Of a stretch of DNA of 64,000 bases, positions 25,590 to 36,429 are shown piece by piece; position 1 is the first letter of the stretch; every line of letters begins with the position of its first letter. Location of the stretch: NCBI GenBank assembly GCA_023105745.1, contig JALGQZ010000004.1, forward strand, positions 32,237,816 through 32,301,815, given 5' to 3'. The notes under the pieces are model-generated. The model was given only the letters and a program-made list of their open reading frames with translations, was not told where the DNA came from and ran no database searches. This DNA comes from Austropuccinia psidii (taxonomy: Eukaryota; Basidiomycota; Pucciniomycetes; Pucciniales; Sphaerophragmiaceae). Both the position numbers and the translations under genes were made by a program.

Positions 25590-27157
25590 GGGAGGCTGAA
25601 ATAAGCCATCATCTGACTGATAAACAGGAAAATGAACTTTATTCCATTTTGTATGACCACAAAGGTGCATTTGCTTTAGACAAAGAATCTCTAGGAGCAA
25701 TTATTGGTCATGAAGTTTACATCATTCTTAAAATTGAAAGACCTTTTCCACCACTCTTAAGGAGGCCTGCATACCCAGAAAGTCCCAAGTCAAAAGAAGC
25801 TCTGGAAACTTGTATCAAAGAACTTCTAGACCTTGGTGTAATAAGACACATTGGCCACAATGAAGAGGTAGAAGTAACTACACCAGTCATAGTGGCATGG
25901 CATAATGGAAAATCCAGAATGCTTGCAGGCTGTAGAGCTCTGAACACTTACACTGTTTCAGATAGGTACCCAATACCAAAAATCCAAATTGCCCTTACTC
26001 AAATATCTCAAGCAGTGTATATAGCCACTATGAATTCCCTTAAAGGATTCCATCAAAATGTGGTGACACCAAGAGCAAGAAAATATTTAAGAATTATTGT
26101 TCATTGTGGAGTATATGAATACTTAAGAATTCCCTTTGGTATCAAAAATGCACCTTCACACTTCCAAAGAATGATGAATGAAATCTTCCCTGAAGAACTT
26201 TCAGAGGGATGGTTAATCATTTACATTGATGAAATTATTGTCTGTTCCAAGACTTGGGAAGAGCACATGTACAGATTTTCCAGAGGTTTGACAAAAATTT
26301 ACTCAGTGAACATGAAAATCTCTTTGAAGAAATGTCATTTTGGATTTAAAGAACTTAAAGCACTAGGACATTTTGTATCTGGTTTGTCCCTTGGAATTGA
26401 CAAAAACAAAGTTGCAGCAGTATTGCTAAAACACATGCCTCAGAACAAAAAGGAAATTCAGTCATTTTTAGGTTTTGCAGGATATTACAGGAAACACATT
26501 AAAGATTTTGCATCCATAGCAAGACCAATTTATAAATTGTGTGACAAAGACACAGTATTTGGAATTACTGTTGACAGAGTCAAGGCTTTTGAGTCTCTAA
26601 GAGAAGCCTTGACCACTGCTCCACTCTTACTGATTCCAGACTTTAAGTTTCTATTCAAATTGTATATTAATGCATCAGGGGATGGGCTGGGTGCTGCACT
26701 TCACCAAGTTCAAATCATAAATGAGAAACTTGTGGATGGAACCATATGTTACATATCCAGGAAAATCAAACCAACTGAAGCCAGATATGGAGCAAGTCAA
26801 ATGGAATGTCTATGCCTTGTCGGGGCCTTGGAAAAATGAAACTACTTCTTAGAGGGATGTGGCTTTGAAGTGATAACAGATTGTACAGCTGTAAAATCAC
26901 TTTTAAACCTGAAAACACCTAACAGACATATGCTCAGATGGCAAATAGCCTTACAATAATACAGAGGAAATATGACTATTGCTCATAAATATGGGAATAT
27001 TCATAAAAATGTAGATGGACTAAGCAGCTGGCCATTACCAAATGATATTAAGAATCATGCTTATGTGACAGAAGAAGCTTCACCACATATCCCAATAGAA
27101 GGAATAAGTGTTACAGACTTGAACACCACCTTCTTTGAAGAAGTAAAAAAAAAGTAA
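25574..27157 (+). pseudogene. Element C reverse transcriptase and RNase H, broken
   Basis: This would copy element RNA to DNA. Domain order is the pre-RT segment RPFPPLLRRPAYP, a conserved [65 protein letters not shown], then the catalytic box IIYIDEIIV. The second Asp of Y-I-D-D is replaced by Glu. RNase H has [16 protein letters not shown], where the family has D in place of N, and then CYISRKIKPTEARYGASQ. In-frame stops are TGA at 26837-26839 and TAA at about 26957; the frame then resumes ([18 protein letters not shown]) to TAA 27155-27157. A run of A residues at about 27147-27154 is the probable site of the next frameshift. Confidence 0.92.
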
Positions 27158-28683
27158 CACTCAGGATAATAATTGTAGCATATTATGCCAACTACTTGAA
27201 AAATACTGTAAAGTAAAATCTCTAATACATGCCTTGGATGAAGTAGGGAAGAAATCTTATGATGAAGGAAGATTTCACCTACTGGATGGTATAATTTACC
27301 ACAGGACCAAGAACACATGTGTCATGAAAGTTGTGGACAGGTCATTAATCAATCTTGTACTGAAAGAATGCCATGACATCCCCTTTTCAGGACATCTGTC
27401 TGAAGACAGAACAAGAGAAAAAGTGAAAACCTGCATATGGTGGCCAATGTGGCAGAGAGATGTTTCAGAGAATTGCAAAACCTGTGACATATGCCAAAAG
27501 GCAAATAAATCCACTGGCAAGAGCCTTCGAAATATGATCAAAATCCAAGAACCCAGCAGACCTTGGAAAATTGTACATATGGATTGGGTAACTGGCCTAC
27601 CACCAGGAGGTGACAGAGGCTATAATGCTTGACTAGTGATTGTAGACAGGTTCAGTAAAAACTCCAATCTTTGTACCATGTCACAAAGATGATACAGCAA
27701 TGGATAAAGCTCTTCTGATATGGAATAGAGTAGTGTCATGGACTGCCATATTTCCAAATATCATTAGTGACAGGGATCCCAAATTCACTTCAGCACTATG
27801 GACAAATCTTCACCAATCATTTGGCACTAAGCTGTCCTTCTCTACAGCCTACCACCCACAAACTGATGGTCTGGCTGAAAGGATGATCCAGACCTTAGAG
27901 GAAGTGGTAAGAAGATTTTGTGCATATGGCCTTGAATTATAAGATTGTGATGGATTTACCCATGATTGGTGCACTCTGTTGCCAGCACTAGGATTAGAAT
28001 ATAAAACATCAATCCATGCCAGTACCAATCAAACTCCTGCTATCCTAGAAAAGGGATGGAACCCCAAATTACCTCAAGATTCCTTGAGAAAAGAGTTGAT
28101 TGAAATGCATCCCACAGCTGTTACCTTCAAGGGAATGCTATAAAAAGCTAGAAAGCATGCAGTAAGGTGCAGGGAAGACTCTTTTGCATATGCTAAGGAA
28201 AAATGGGATAAATCACAAGAAACTCCAGATTTCAAAGTGTGGGATTTGGTTCTTGTATCCACCACTGACTTCAATAATATCAAAGTATGTAAAAATCTGA
28301 AAGACTCATTTGCAGGACCTTTTGTTATTAAGGCCCTCTATGGCAAAAATGCTGTTGAACTAGAGTTATCTGATGAAATTAGCAATAAGCATCCTACATT
28401 TCCAGTGAGCTTGATAACGCCACATAAATCTAGTGATGCTGAAAAATTTCCCTTGAGGAATAAAGTTCCCAAAGTGACGTTTCCTATTGAGTCATCTGGA
28501 AGTAAGAAAATTACCAAAGTGCTCAAAGAAAGAAAGTTGAGAACCAACAAAGTAAGGGAATACCTTGTTAGGTACAGTGACCCAACTTGTGAAGATGAAT
28601 GGTTGCAAGAAACAGACATACCTGAAGCTACTAAACTTCTCAGAAGGCTTAGGCAAACTAGAAATAACAATATTATAAAGTAA
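27158..28683 (+). pseudogene. Element C integrase and chromodomain, broken
   Basis: This would insert the cDNA into chromatin. The segments lie in different frames: 27234-27632, 27700-27942 and 28237-28683. The zinc region is HDIPFSGHLSE with CKTCDICQKANK. The core has HMDWVTGLPPGG (first Asp), [14 protein letters not shown] (second Asp) and [13 protein letters not shown] (Glu), all retained. The linker GPFVIKALYGKNAVELEL leads to a C-terminal chromodomain-like part (KVLKERKLRTNKVREYLVRY, then DEWLQETDIPEA) that would target modified histones. Frameshifts lie near 27155 and 27655, with stops at 27630-27632, 27940-27942 and about 28141. The frame ends 24 bases before the 3' LTR. Confidence 0.92.
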
Positions 28684-28690
28684 TATTATT

Positions 28691-28707
28691 TTTTTAGGGG
28701 GAGGGAA
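28691..28707 (+). promoter_or_regulatory. Element C polypurine tract
   Basis: TTTTTAGGGGGAGGGAA ends exactly at the start of the 3' LTR (28708). This purine run is the expected primer for plus-strand DNA synthesis. Confidence 0.85.
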
Positions 28708-30505
28708 TGTGAGCCTTAGAGGTATTTTCATATACCCAAAAGACCACAACTGATAAATTAAGATACAAATATAAATAAAATAAATTTATTTATATTATAA
28801 AAATAAAAATTGAAATATAAATACAAATTTATATTTAAAAATAAAAATTTAATTATAATTTAAAAATAAAATTACAATATAATTTAAAATTATGAAAATA
28901 CATTTTTACTTGTAAAAATTAAGTAAAAATAAATTTTTAATAAAAATCATGAAATTGGAATATCTTTGGTGAAAAGTTATAAAAGATATATTATAAGTTT
29001 TTATCCAATAAATAAACATAAAGAAATTATCACACCATTGGATTCCTCATAAAAAATAAAGTGGGGTCAGCTCTAGATGAAATTTCTGTAACTCAACTCT
29101 AAATAAGCTTAAATTAAGTTTTTAGTATATTTTGTACAAAAGTATGAAAATCCTCAAAGCCTTAATTTAATTCACACCACATGTAGTGTTAACAATCTAT
29201 TTTTGTGTTAATATTGAGGTGTTGTATTTATTTAGAAGCTATTAGGAGTTGAAGTATTTCCAATTGAAAAGTCAAAATTTGCGCATGTATTTCATAAATG
29301 AACTTTAATTTACATATGAGGTATCAATTATTACAGATGTGCAATTGAGAACTCAATTGAATTACACATGTGAATTATAATTGTATTACATGATGAGGGA
29401 TTAAAGAAAAGATAAATTGGAAAGAGTAATTCTGGGGGAGCTAGACCCCCAAAAACCTTGCTGACTGGCGTGGGATGTCAAAATCTATGCAAAGTTTCAT
29501 TACTTTTAGCCTGGAGTTGAGTCACAGACCCTGTGACTCAATTGATGATGAGGTTTTGATACCAACCAGGGTAGTTTTAACTGCTGCCAAGGGGGTAGAA
29601 CTAGCCTTAAGTTAAAAACATAATAGTAAAAACAGTTTTAACTGGTTTCTACGCCTCTTACACACATTCTGATGTGCTTTGAAGGCTCTAAACCAGGTAT
29701 TTCTAGAGTAATGGCTGATTTAAGGGTCTAAAATTGCTAAAAATAGCAAAAAATGGCTTAAACCAGCCCTTTTTTGGTCTACACCAGGGTTCAATGATGC
29801 CATAATTGGCTTTTCTGTTGTCAGACTGTTTTTCACGCCTGAAAAGAGTAAACATTACTTTTGGAGTAAGAAAATTGATGACTATAAAAGAATGTCTTCT
29901 TTGCCCCACTTTTCTCTTCATGTTAGAATCTTTTCCTTTTATAATTGGTTTAAACACTGTTAAACCAATCAATAAAGGATTACAACCACCCTTTTTTAAA
30001 AAAATTTGAACCTTTTAACCACATGAAAAGATAATTATAATCATTGTTTGTAGCTCTTATAATCATTTTTACCCCTGAACCACCCCTATAGTGAACTAAA
30101 GCATCTTTCATCACTGTTAACGTTGTCACTTTGTTTCCAAATTCACTCTGGTCACTTTTGGGCATGTTTTATCTTTAAATATCTTTTCAAAGACTTTGTT
30201 CTTTGATTGATTGCTTGCAGTTCTTTTCTCAATTAATTCCAATTGAAATTGCTCTCAAAGAAACTTCTTTTTTAGCCTTAAATATCTCTTGTAGAGTATT
30301 TTAGGAGAAATCTTTATTTTTGGTAAAACAATAGATTTTTATTATATTATTTTTTTATACTTATAAAGTCAAAAACAATGCAATTGGTGTTTTTTCCTTT
30401 CAAAATACCTATTCTTATTATTTTTGAACAATTTTACCTTATACAAATTTTGAGGACAGGAAAAGTACTTGATATTTTATCAAATTTTCATATCCACACC
30501 TTACA
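28708..30505 (+). repeat. Element C 3' LTR
   Basis: TGTGAGCCTTAGAGG to CACACCTTACA, collinear with the 5' LTR. Differences include an insertion near 30330-30375 and loss of a short segment near 29430. The duplication TCTGA follows at 30506-30510. Confidence 0.95.
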
Positions 30506-32880
30506 TCTGACAATATTTGTTATATTTATTACTGGTTCCATCATGATTTTTTCTTCTTAGGTAATTTTGCAAAACTATTCAGCAATAATGATATAATATT
30601 TTTACTTTCATACTTAGGCTTTTGAAATTCATTCTTTAGGGAAATTTTTTTGATTATATTTTATTATTTACTCACTGAATACATGCTGTATATGTATTAA
30701 AACATTCTCAGGGGATACAAGTAACAATTCACTTTAGTCCATGCTCATAAGTGTATTATTATCAATAAATAAAAGAAATAACCAACCCCAAAATATTAGC
30801 TTATCAATTTTTGTAAGATATCACATGAAAAACATTCATAAAATGAGTCACATATATGAAAACTACAATCCTTGTTGAAATTCATATTAAAGAATTTCTT
30901 GATCGATGAGATTAAAATTTTCTTTGGATATATCTCCTTGAGAATTTGACACAAGGAGGCTCTGATAATTGAATATATCAGGAGAATTCCTTTGAATGAT
31001 ACTGTTGTTACAATATATCTCTGCAAATATATCTGGAGCTATTGCAAAGGTTTAATTTATATTTCAAAACTTTTTCAATAATTAAAACATTTTCCCTCCC
31101 AATATCTCAAAAAAAATAATATTTTGTTACAATACTGAGATAGATAGCTTTTATTTTTCAAAGGGAGAATGTATAGTTCTTTTTTACAAATTATTCAAAT
31201 TATCTTGCAAGTCCATTTTACATAATAAATTTTAATTTATTATGTCAATTGTAACATTTGAGGATAATTTGAAGGAAAGAATATAGCTATGTAGAATAAT
31301 GAAATTAATCAGTTCCTTTGAAAACAAATAGGCTTGAAAGTGAAAATCATCAATATATACTATAGGTGAAAGTAACTTTGCTTCTTTTTTAGAGATTTTT
31401 CCAGGGGTTACTCTCAATATTAAGCTTATTTATAAAAAATATTTATGATTCAATAAGTTACATGCTTTCAAAAAAAATTCATGATTAATGAATTGAGCTT
31501 TATTGAATCCCTGTTGATACAGAGATCCAAAGTCTGTAGCTTTATTATTTATATGGAAATAGAACTCAAGATTTATGTGTCTAAATCTGTATTTCTATGC
31601 TTAAATTTATGCTTTGGAATACAAACAAAAGAATAGGGATAATTGAATAAGGAGTCCTAATCTGAAATTGAATGGCATAAATTCATTAATGAGGAAATAT
31701 CTGATCTGCATTATCATCAAGCTAAAGGATTTTGTGAAGCTTTCATAATTTTCAATGCATTTTCCCTCACCTGAATATATATATCCAAATTTAATTCTTT
31801 CATCTTTGGACATATCAAATAATTGAAATATATTTCCAACATATACTTGAAAATGAAACATTCCATGATGAAATAACGTAGTATATAGGATATTTACCCT
31901 GTTTTGTTAAACTCCACATCTTGCAAAATACTATTGAAGATACTATTCCATATATGAAAATTAACAAAATATTCAAAATTGAATTCACAAACAATGAGCT
32001 ATTTTCTTGATCATTACATAGTTTTTGAAAAATATGTTTATCCCAGATAATTATGATTCAATTTTTTGGAATCTATATTCATATAATTTAAAAAACCTCT
32101 GAATAAGGGAAACACCATAGCTAAAATATGACATATGAAATGCCAAATGCATAGAACCTCAATTGAACTATTGAATAAGCTCAAGATTCTTCTTTGTTTT
32201 AACTTTGAATAATAATTGAAATTATTATAAAAAGCTTCAGTTGAATGATGAGCCAGTTTAGTGATGTAACATAATACCCCAAATGTTAAAATTAATGAGA
32301 TGAGCTAGTATGAGAAGTTGAAGGTTTTTGAATGAGAGATTATAGTGTGAATCTTAAAGCTGTAGTGAAAACTGAAGAAGTGAAGTTAATTTCAAAAAAC
32401 CATATATAGAAAAAACATAATTGAAAAATAAATCTAGCAGTCAAATATTTTTTCCTTCATTTTCAATTATCTTTTGAAAAATCCTACCAGTTACGTATTT
32501 ATATTACTTCAGCTGAAAGAACTCATAGAAAAGAAATTTAAGGTGAAGCGGCTGATTTTTTTGGTATTTACAAGCTCAAATTTCATCCTTTTTAGGATAA
32601 TTACACTCAAGTAATATTTTGACTTCTATTTATTACCCTTTAATTTCTGAAGACTGGCAGGGTCTTACTATACTCTTCTCAATTCTGTTCATTCTATAAA
32701 AGACATGATTGTTTCCAGTTTTCTCATCCTTATAAGGAATCTTATTTTATGGGATGGAAATACAAAGCTAAATCTGTAAAAAATTATTATCAAGTTGGAG
32801 TTGGAAGATCAATATGAAAGAACATGAGGTGTCCAGGGGTATAAAATAAAGGGAGAAATTTAGATTAAGGTAAGAAGAAT
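30506..32880. other. AT-rich stretch, no supported gene
   Basis: It begins with the target duplication and probably the last two bases (CA) of the type-G LTR. Three minus-strand open stretches (30796-31026, 31232-31417, 31607-31861) have no recognisable motif. A short block near 31105-31160 resembles the block near 17730-17770 in the unidentified relict (NTEIDSFYFSK against NIEWDSSYFSK), so part of this may be a second, older copy of that relict. Confidence 0.35.
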
Positions 32881-32940
32881 TTGATTTTAGGCTCAAGATT
32901 AATATTTTTTGGTACAAAAATAGGGGGTGTCAAAGTTACC

Positions 32941-33093
32941 AAATCCCACACTCAAAATCCCAATTTTTTTTGCCAAAATCCTGCATTCATTTTTTGGAAT
33001 TTCAGAAATCCCACACCTCAAGAGGTGTGGTATTTTAAGGTACAAAAACCCAAGTTTTTGGTAACAAATCCCATGTTTAAATATTAAAATCCC
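32941..33093. repeat. AAATCCC motif cluster with perfect hairpin, upstream of Harbinger relict
   Basis: AAATCCC occurs at 32941, 32955, 33006, 33066 and 33087, with a variant at 32976. Between them lies the perfect inverted repeat CCACACCTC-AA-GAGGTGTGG at 33011-33030. Clustered short motifs next to a transposase gene are typical of subterminal transposase-binding repeats of DNA transposons. The terminal inverted repeats themselves were not identified. Confidence 0.5.
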
Positions 33094-33259
33094 GCCTTTA
33101 GCTTCCCATAAAGGCACATGTTTGAAACACACAACTAAGTAAGGGAATGTTCAATTGCATAAAATTTTCCTTCTATTGCATAAAATCTGAATAAACTTGT
33201 CATTTATCAAAGTATTTCATTTCAAATTGCATTTACTACAAGCCTTTTCTTTATTTACC

Positions 33260-34506
33260 ATGCCCAAGGCATCGCAAAGGCTACCTTTACTTCAGACCTT
33301 AAACTCACTGCAGTTCATTGATGCTCTCAACTCTGATAGTGCTTCTGATATCCAGGAAGATATAATCTTATTAGATATGATAACATAACAAAAATACATC
33401 AATTCTCATAGAAGATATCCATTACATTACATGTATATGATGAATGATTTACAAACATTATCATCTGAAACGTTTTGACAGCTATGTTGGACCACACATG
33501 AATCATTTGAAAAATTGGTTGCGCAAATTCAAGCTGAAAAAATGTTTCAAAACTCATCACAAAAACAACAATGCAATCCTACCATCCAGTTGGCTGTGGC
33601 ATTATCAAGGCTAGGATCAAATGGCATTGGCGCTGCTTTGGAAAAGATTGGAATGTTATTTGGAATTAGCCATGGGTCTATTGTGTTTTTCACTAAAAGA
33701 GTCATCCAGATATTGATGAATTTGAAGCAAAAAGTGATTGTGTAGCAAACAATAGAAGAACAAAGAGAGATGTCTCAAGTAATGCAAGCAGAAGGCTTCC
33801 CTGGGTGCATTGGGTTTATTTATGGGAGTCTCATACTATTTTCAGAATGTCCCCCAATGATGGTGAAGCCTATTTTGATCGCAAAGATAGTTAAGTTGTT
33901 GAATTTTGTTTCTTTATTTCATTTTTAATGATTTTTTACAATTAAGGTATTCTATGTCAATACAACTGGTTTGCAATATAAACAAACCGTTCACTGCTCT
34001 ACATGTTGGTTGTACTGGGTCACTTCATCATTCAAATGTCTATCAACATATGAAAATAGCAGAAACACCTCAAGAGTCTTATGAAAGGGATCAGTACTTA
34101 CTTTCCAATTCAGCATATGCAAGCTCCCCTTGGGTTGTTCCAGCATATGAGGGAGTTGTAGCGCAGAATGAAGACAACCGTTCTTTCAATTAGTGTCTAG
34201 CAAAATCAAGAGTCAGAATTAAGCATGCAATTGGAACTTTGAAGGAGCAAAGATTTTCCTCTAAGGGAAATGCAAAATCTAATGAGGGATACTCATGAAA
34301 TTGAATATTTTGTTAGTTGGGTTGTTTCTTGCATGATTTTACATAATATGTTAGCACAAATTGGTGATGAATGGTTTGATTTATATGAAGAAGATGATCC
34401 ACCACATGCAGAAAATCTGGCCAATAATGACATTGGGGAAGATGTGGTAAATATGCATGAAAAAGTTAAACCAATTGATTTGGCATGTCATGATAGTCAA
34501 TTGTAA
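33260..34506 (+). pseudogene. PIF/Harbinger transposase (DDE_Tnp_4 type), dead
   Basis: It resembles basidiomycete Harbinger transposases, which cut and paste the element in the nucleus. ATG 33260 opens an N-terminal segment ending at TAA 33386. After stops, 33515-33745 holds the helical region ALSRLGSNGIGAALEKIGML ... SHGSIVFFTKRVIQILM. The catalytic part follows with GFPGCIGFIYGS, where the first Asp (IDG) is Tyr. An intron-like gap (about 33885-33945, T-rich, ending TTAAG) precedes the next part. There GSLHHSNVYQHMKIAETPQE has His for the second Asp, and SRVRIKHAIGTLK has Lys for the Glu. A one-base frameshift near 34250 leads to 34270-34506 (SWVVSCMILHNMLAQIGDEW), which ends the protein. 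All three catalytic positions are changed, besides stops and frameshifts. Confidence 0.85.
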
Positions 34507-34796
34507 ATTTCATCAGGACCATTGATTTATGTACTTAATTCAATGGCATACAACAGAGTGGAGATTTTATTGGTAAAATAATACTATTTACAATTAATAT
34601 TTTTTGGTTCTTCTTTGATCCTGCATATTTCTTTCAAAGTACCAATTGACTTTTGAGTTAATTTTGGTGGGTGTCATTTTCAAGAATTTGTCACTTAAAT
34701 TAAACAATTTATGGTGGATTTGAAAAGAAAATCCAAAATAAGTTATGTTGTCATGATTGATAATTTCTGGAGGAGGTTTTGTCTTATGATGAACAA
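34507..34796. other. Intergenic, no supported feature
   Basis: AT-rich sequence downstream of the Harbinger relict. I found no matching terminal inverted repeat. Confidence 0.4.
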
Positions 34797-34800
34797 TTGT

Positions 34801-35646
34801 TTATGTCTTCCAAAGAAATTCCATGATGCCATGTTTTTTTGAAAAATTGATCTCCATTTTCAATTCTGGGAGGTTCAAGCCATGTCCAGAGGGGGTGAAG
34901 ACAGTTGGAAGGGGATGTAAATCTTTTTTTGATAAAAAAGAAAATATACCATAAGTACAGGAATTGAGATTATTTAAATCTTCGTGTTGCTTATTGAAAA
35001 ATCCATCTTTAGTGACTATGACATTGTTAAACAATTTGAATTCTTCCTTGGGATTGGCAGAAGTCCATTCAAGTTGACAGAAGTTTGGTAATTTGGATGC
35101 TTCCATTAATGACTGATTTTCATTAGCTGCTAATTTTTAAAAATAGGAGATTCTTGAGTAAACAAATTTGTCATACTGTTGAAGTTTGGTCCATAGATTA
35201 TTATCTGTTTCAATTTGATGAGGAGTTAAACCTGGTTTTCAGGAGTAAACAGCTAATAATTTTGTAATTAGTTAGTCATTATTAAAATAATTAGCAAAAA
35301 AGATCACACACCTGCAGATTTGCCAGAGTCTGAACCAGAACAAAACCCAATACCCCATAATGCCACATAGGAGTTGCTTATGGGTTTAAATTTCTTGTTG
35401 ATTTTTAGATAAGTAAATCAATGTCATGATGAGGTTTTGGAGCATTTGAGAGTGGCCAGAAGAACTATCAAAAGGGGTTATTTCATATATGGTGACAGGT
35501 AAAAAGGGATTTTTGGTTTTCTCAATGAGTATATAAGGATGGGGTAGAGTGTTGAGTGATGGAAGTTTTAACCATGAGGTATTGGCTGATTTCTTGTCTA
35601 TCAAAATGGTTGAAAAGCTCTTATATTGTGTTTTTGACTGGCCAAG
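34801..35646 (-). pseudogene. Decayed fungal gene, possibly TET/JBP-like 2OG-Fe(II) oxygenase
   Basis: On the minus strand three pieces read in order. 35604-35386 includes SANTSWLKLPSLNTLPHPYI. About 35385-35305 gives FKPISNSYVALWGIGFCSGS then DSGKSA after a one-base shift. A probable intron follows (about 35308-35247; donor GTGTGT, branch-like TGACTAAC, acceptor TTAG). Then comes TPHQIETDNNLWTKLQQYDK and, after a stop, 35106-34801 with MEASKLPNFCQLEWTSANPK and FFNKQHEDLNNLNSCTYGIF. The H-E-D followed by TYG resembles the iron-binding HxD motif of the TET/JBP-like oxygenases that are expanded in basidiomycetes. This assignment is from memory and tentative; the distal His and Arg motifs are not seen. 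It could be another rust-specific family. Element F inserted at its upstream side (35652). Confidence 0.45.
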
Positions 35647-35651
35647 GTGAG

Positions 35652-36415
35652 TGTCATAGGGGCTCTTCTAAGTGAACAGGGCCTTGCACTCAGTAAACTG
35701 AAACTAAGTTATGGAGGGCTCAAGGATATGATAAGCAATGAATACACTTAAGAGTGTAAGATGATGATTACTAATAAAAGAAATATAACAAAGCAGCAAC
35801 AAAAGAATAAGAGTAAGAGAATGAAAGAGCCAACCACAAACAAGTACAAGTCCACTGTTTTGACCTGTCAGAATGGAAAGAGAAGGGTTAATAAGGATAT
35901 GGCCACCCAGCTCATATGGTACAGCTGAAGAAAGAAAAGGCAAAGACTAACTTAAAATTAAATAATTATAATACCCTAAAAGAAGGATAAGAATAATTAT
36001 GAAATAATAAATAAACTAGATTAATTAACTGGGGAAAAGTCCTCAGGGGGGCAAAGAGGGGCTGGTATATGTGAGAATCACCAGCCCTCATCCAGAAAGA
36101 GAATTTTCATGGGAATAAATGATGATTGAATTGAGTCTGACCAATACAGGTCCTGTACAGCTGTACAGGGCCTGTACAAGAGGAGTGGTGGTATTGAGTG
36201 ATCATACAGTTTGGAAATGGTGTATCCAAACTGTATTGGGTAATTCCAACCTGTACAAGTATTGACAGGCTGTATTGATAAACCAGACTGTATGCATGAT
36301 TAAGCAAGGAAGATTGCTGAAACTGAATGTTGATAAACACAGTGGATTTGATTGTTTGAGGTGTTTGAGTGGGTGTAAGTATGAATGCCCTTACCCCTGA
36401 TGAGTGGTTGTTACA
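35652..36415 (-). repeat. Element F 3' LTR
   Basis: Read on the minus strand it begins TGTAACAACC at 36415, after a purine tract (CAAGAGGGGGATAC), and ends CCCCTATGACA at 35652. It shares with the element D LTR the promoter block CACATATACCAGCC ... CCCCAGTTAATTAAT. It is only 764 bp, against 1554 bp for D, so it belongs to a shorter subfamily. It contains the perfect 18-bp palindrome at 36152-36169. The base after it (35647-35651, GTGAG) should be the target duplication; the partner lies beyond the right edge of the window. Confidence 0.85.
36020..36078 (-). promoter_or_regulatory. Element F core promoter and predicted RNA start
   Basis: On the minus strand CACATATACCAGCC is followed about 40 bases later by CCCCAGTTAATTAAT (AGTTAATTAAT at 36030-36020). 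Both blocks are conserved with the element D LTR, where the second is complementary to the primer-binding site. This suggests a TATA-like element and a transcription start at the AGTTAATTAAT block. Confidence 0.5.
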
Positions 36416-36429
36416 GTATCCCCCTCTTG

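Larger units (their letters stand above)
21470..30505 (+). mobile_element. Element C: full-length, inactivated Ty3/gypsy chromovirus
   Basis: This is a complete element of 9036 bp with two LTRs (21470-23248 and 28708-30505), a primer-binding region, gag-pol on the plus strand and a polypurine tract. The perfect 5-bp duplication TCTGA at 21465-21469 and 30506-30510 proves a normal integrase-mediated insertion. The LTRs differ at several percent of positions and in length (1779 and 1798 bp), so it is not recent. The coding region carries multiple stops, at least three frameshifts and changed catalytic residues in protease, reverse transcriptase and RNase H, so it is dead. It sits two bases from the end of a type-G LTR. 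Confidence 0.96.
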
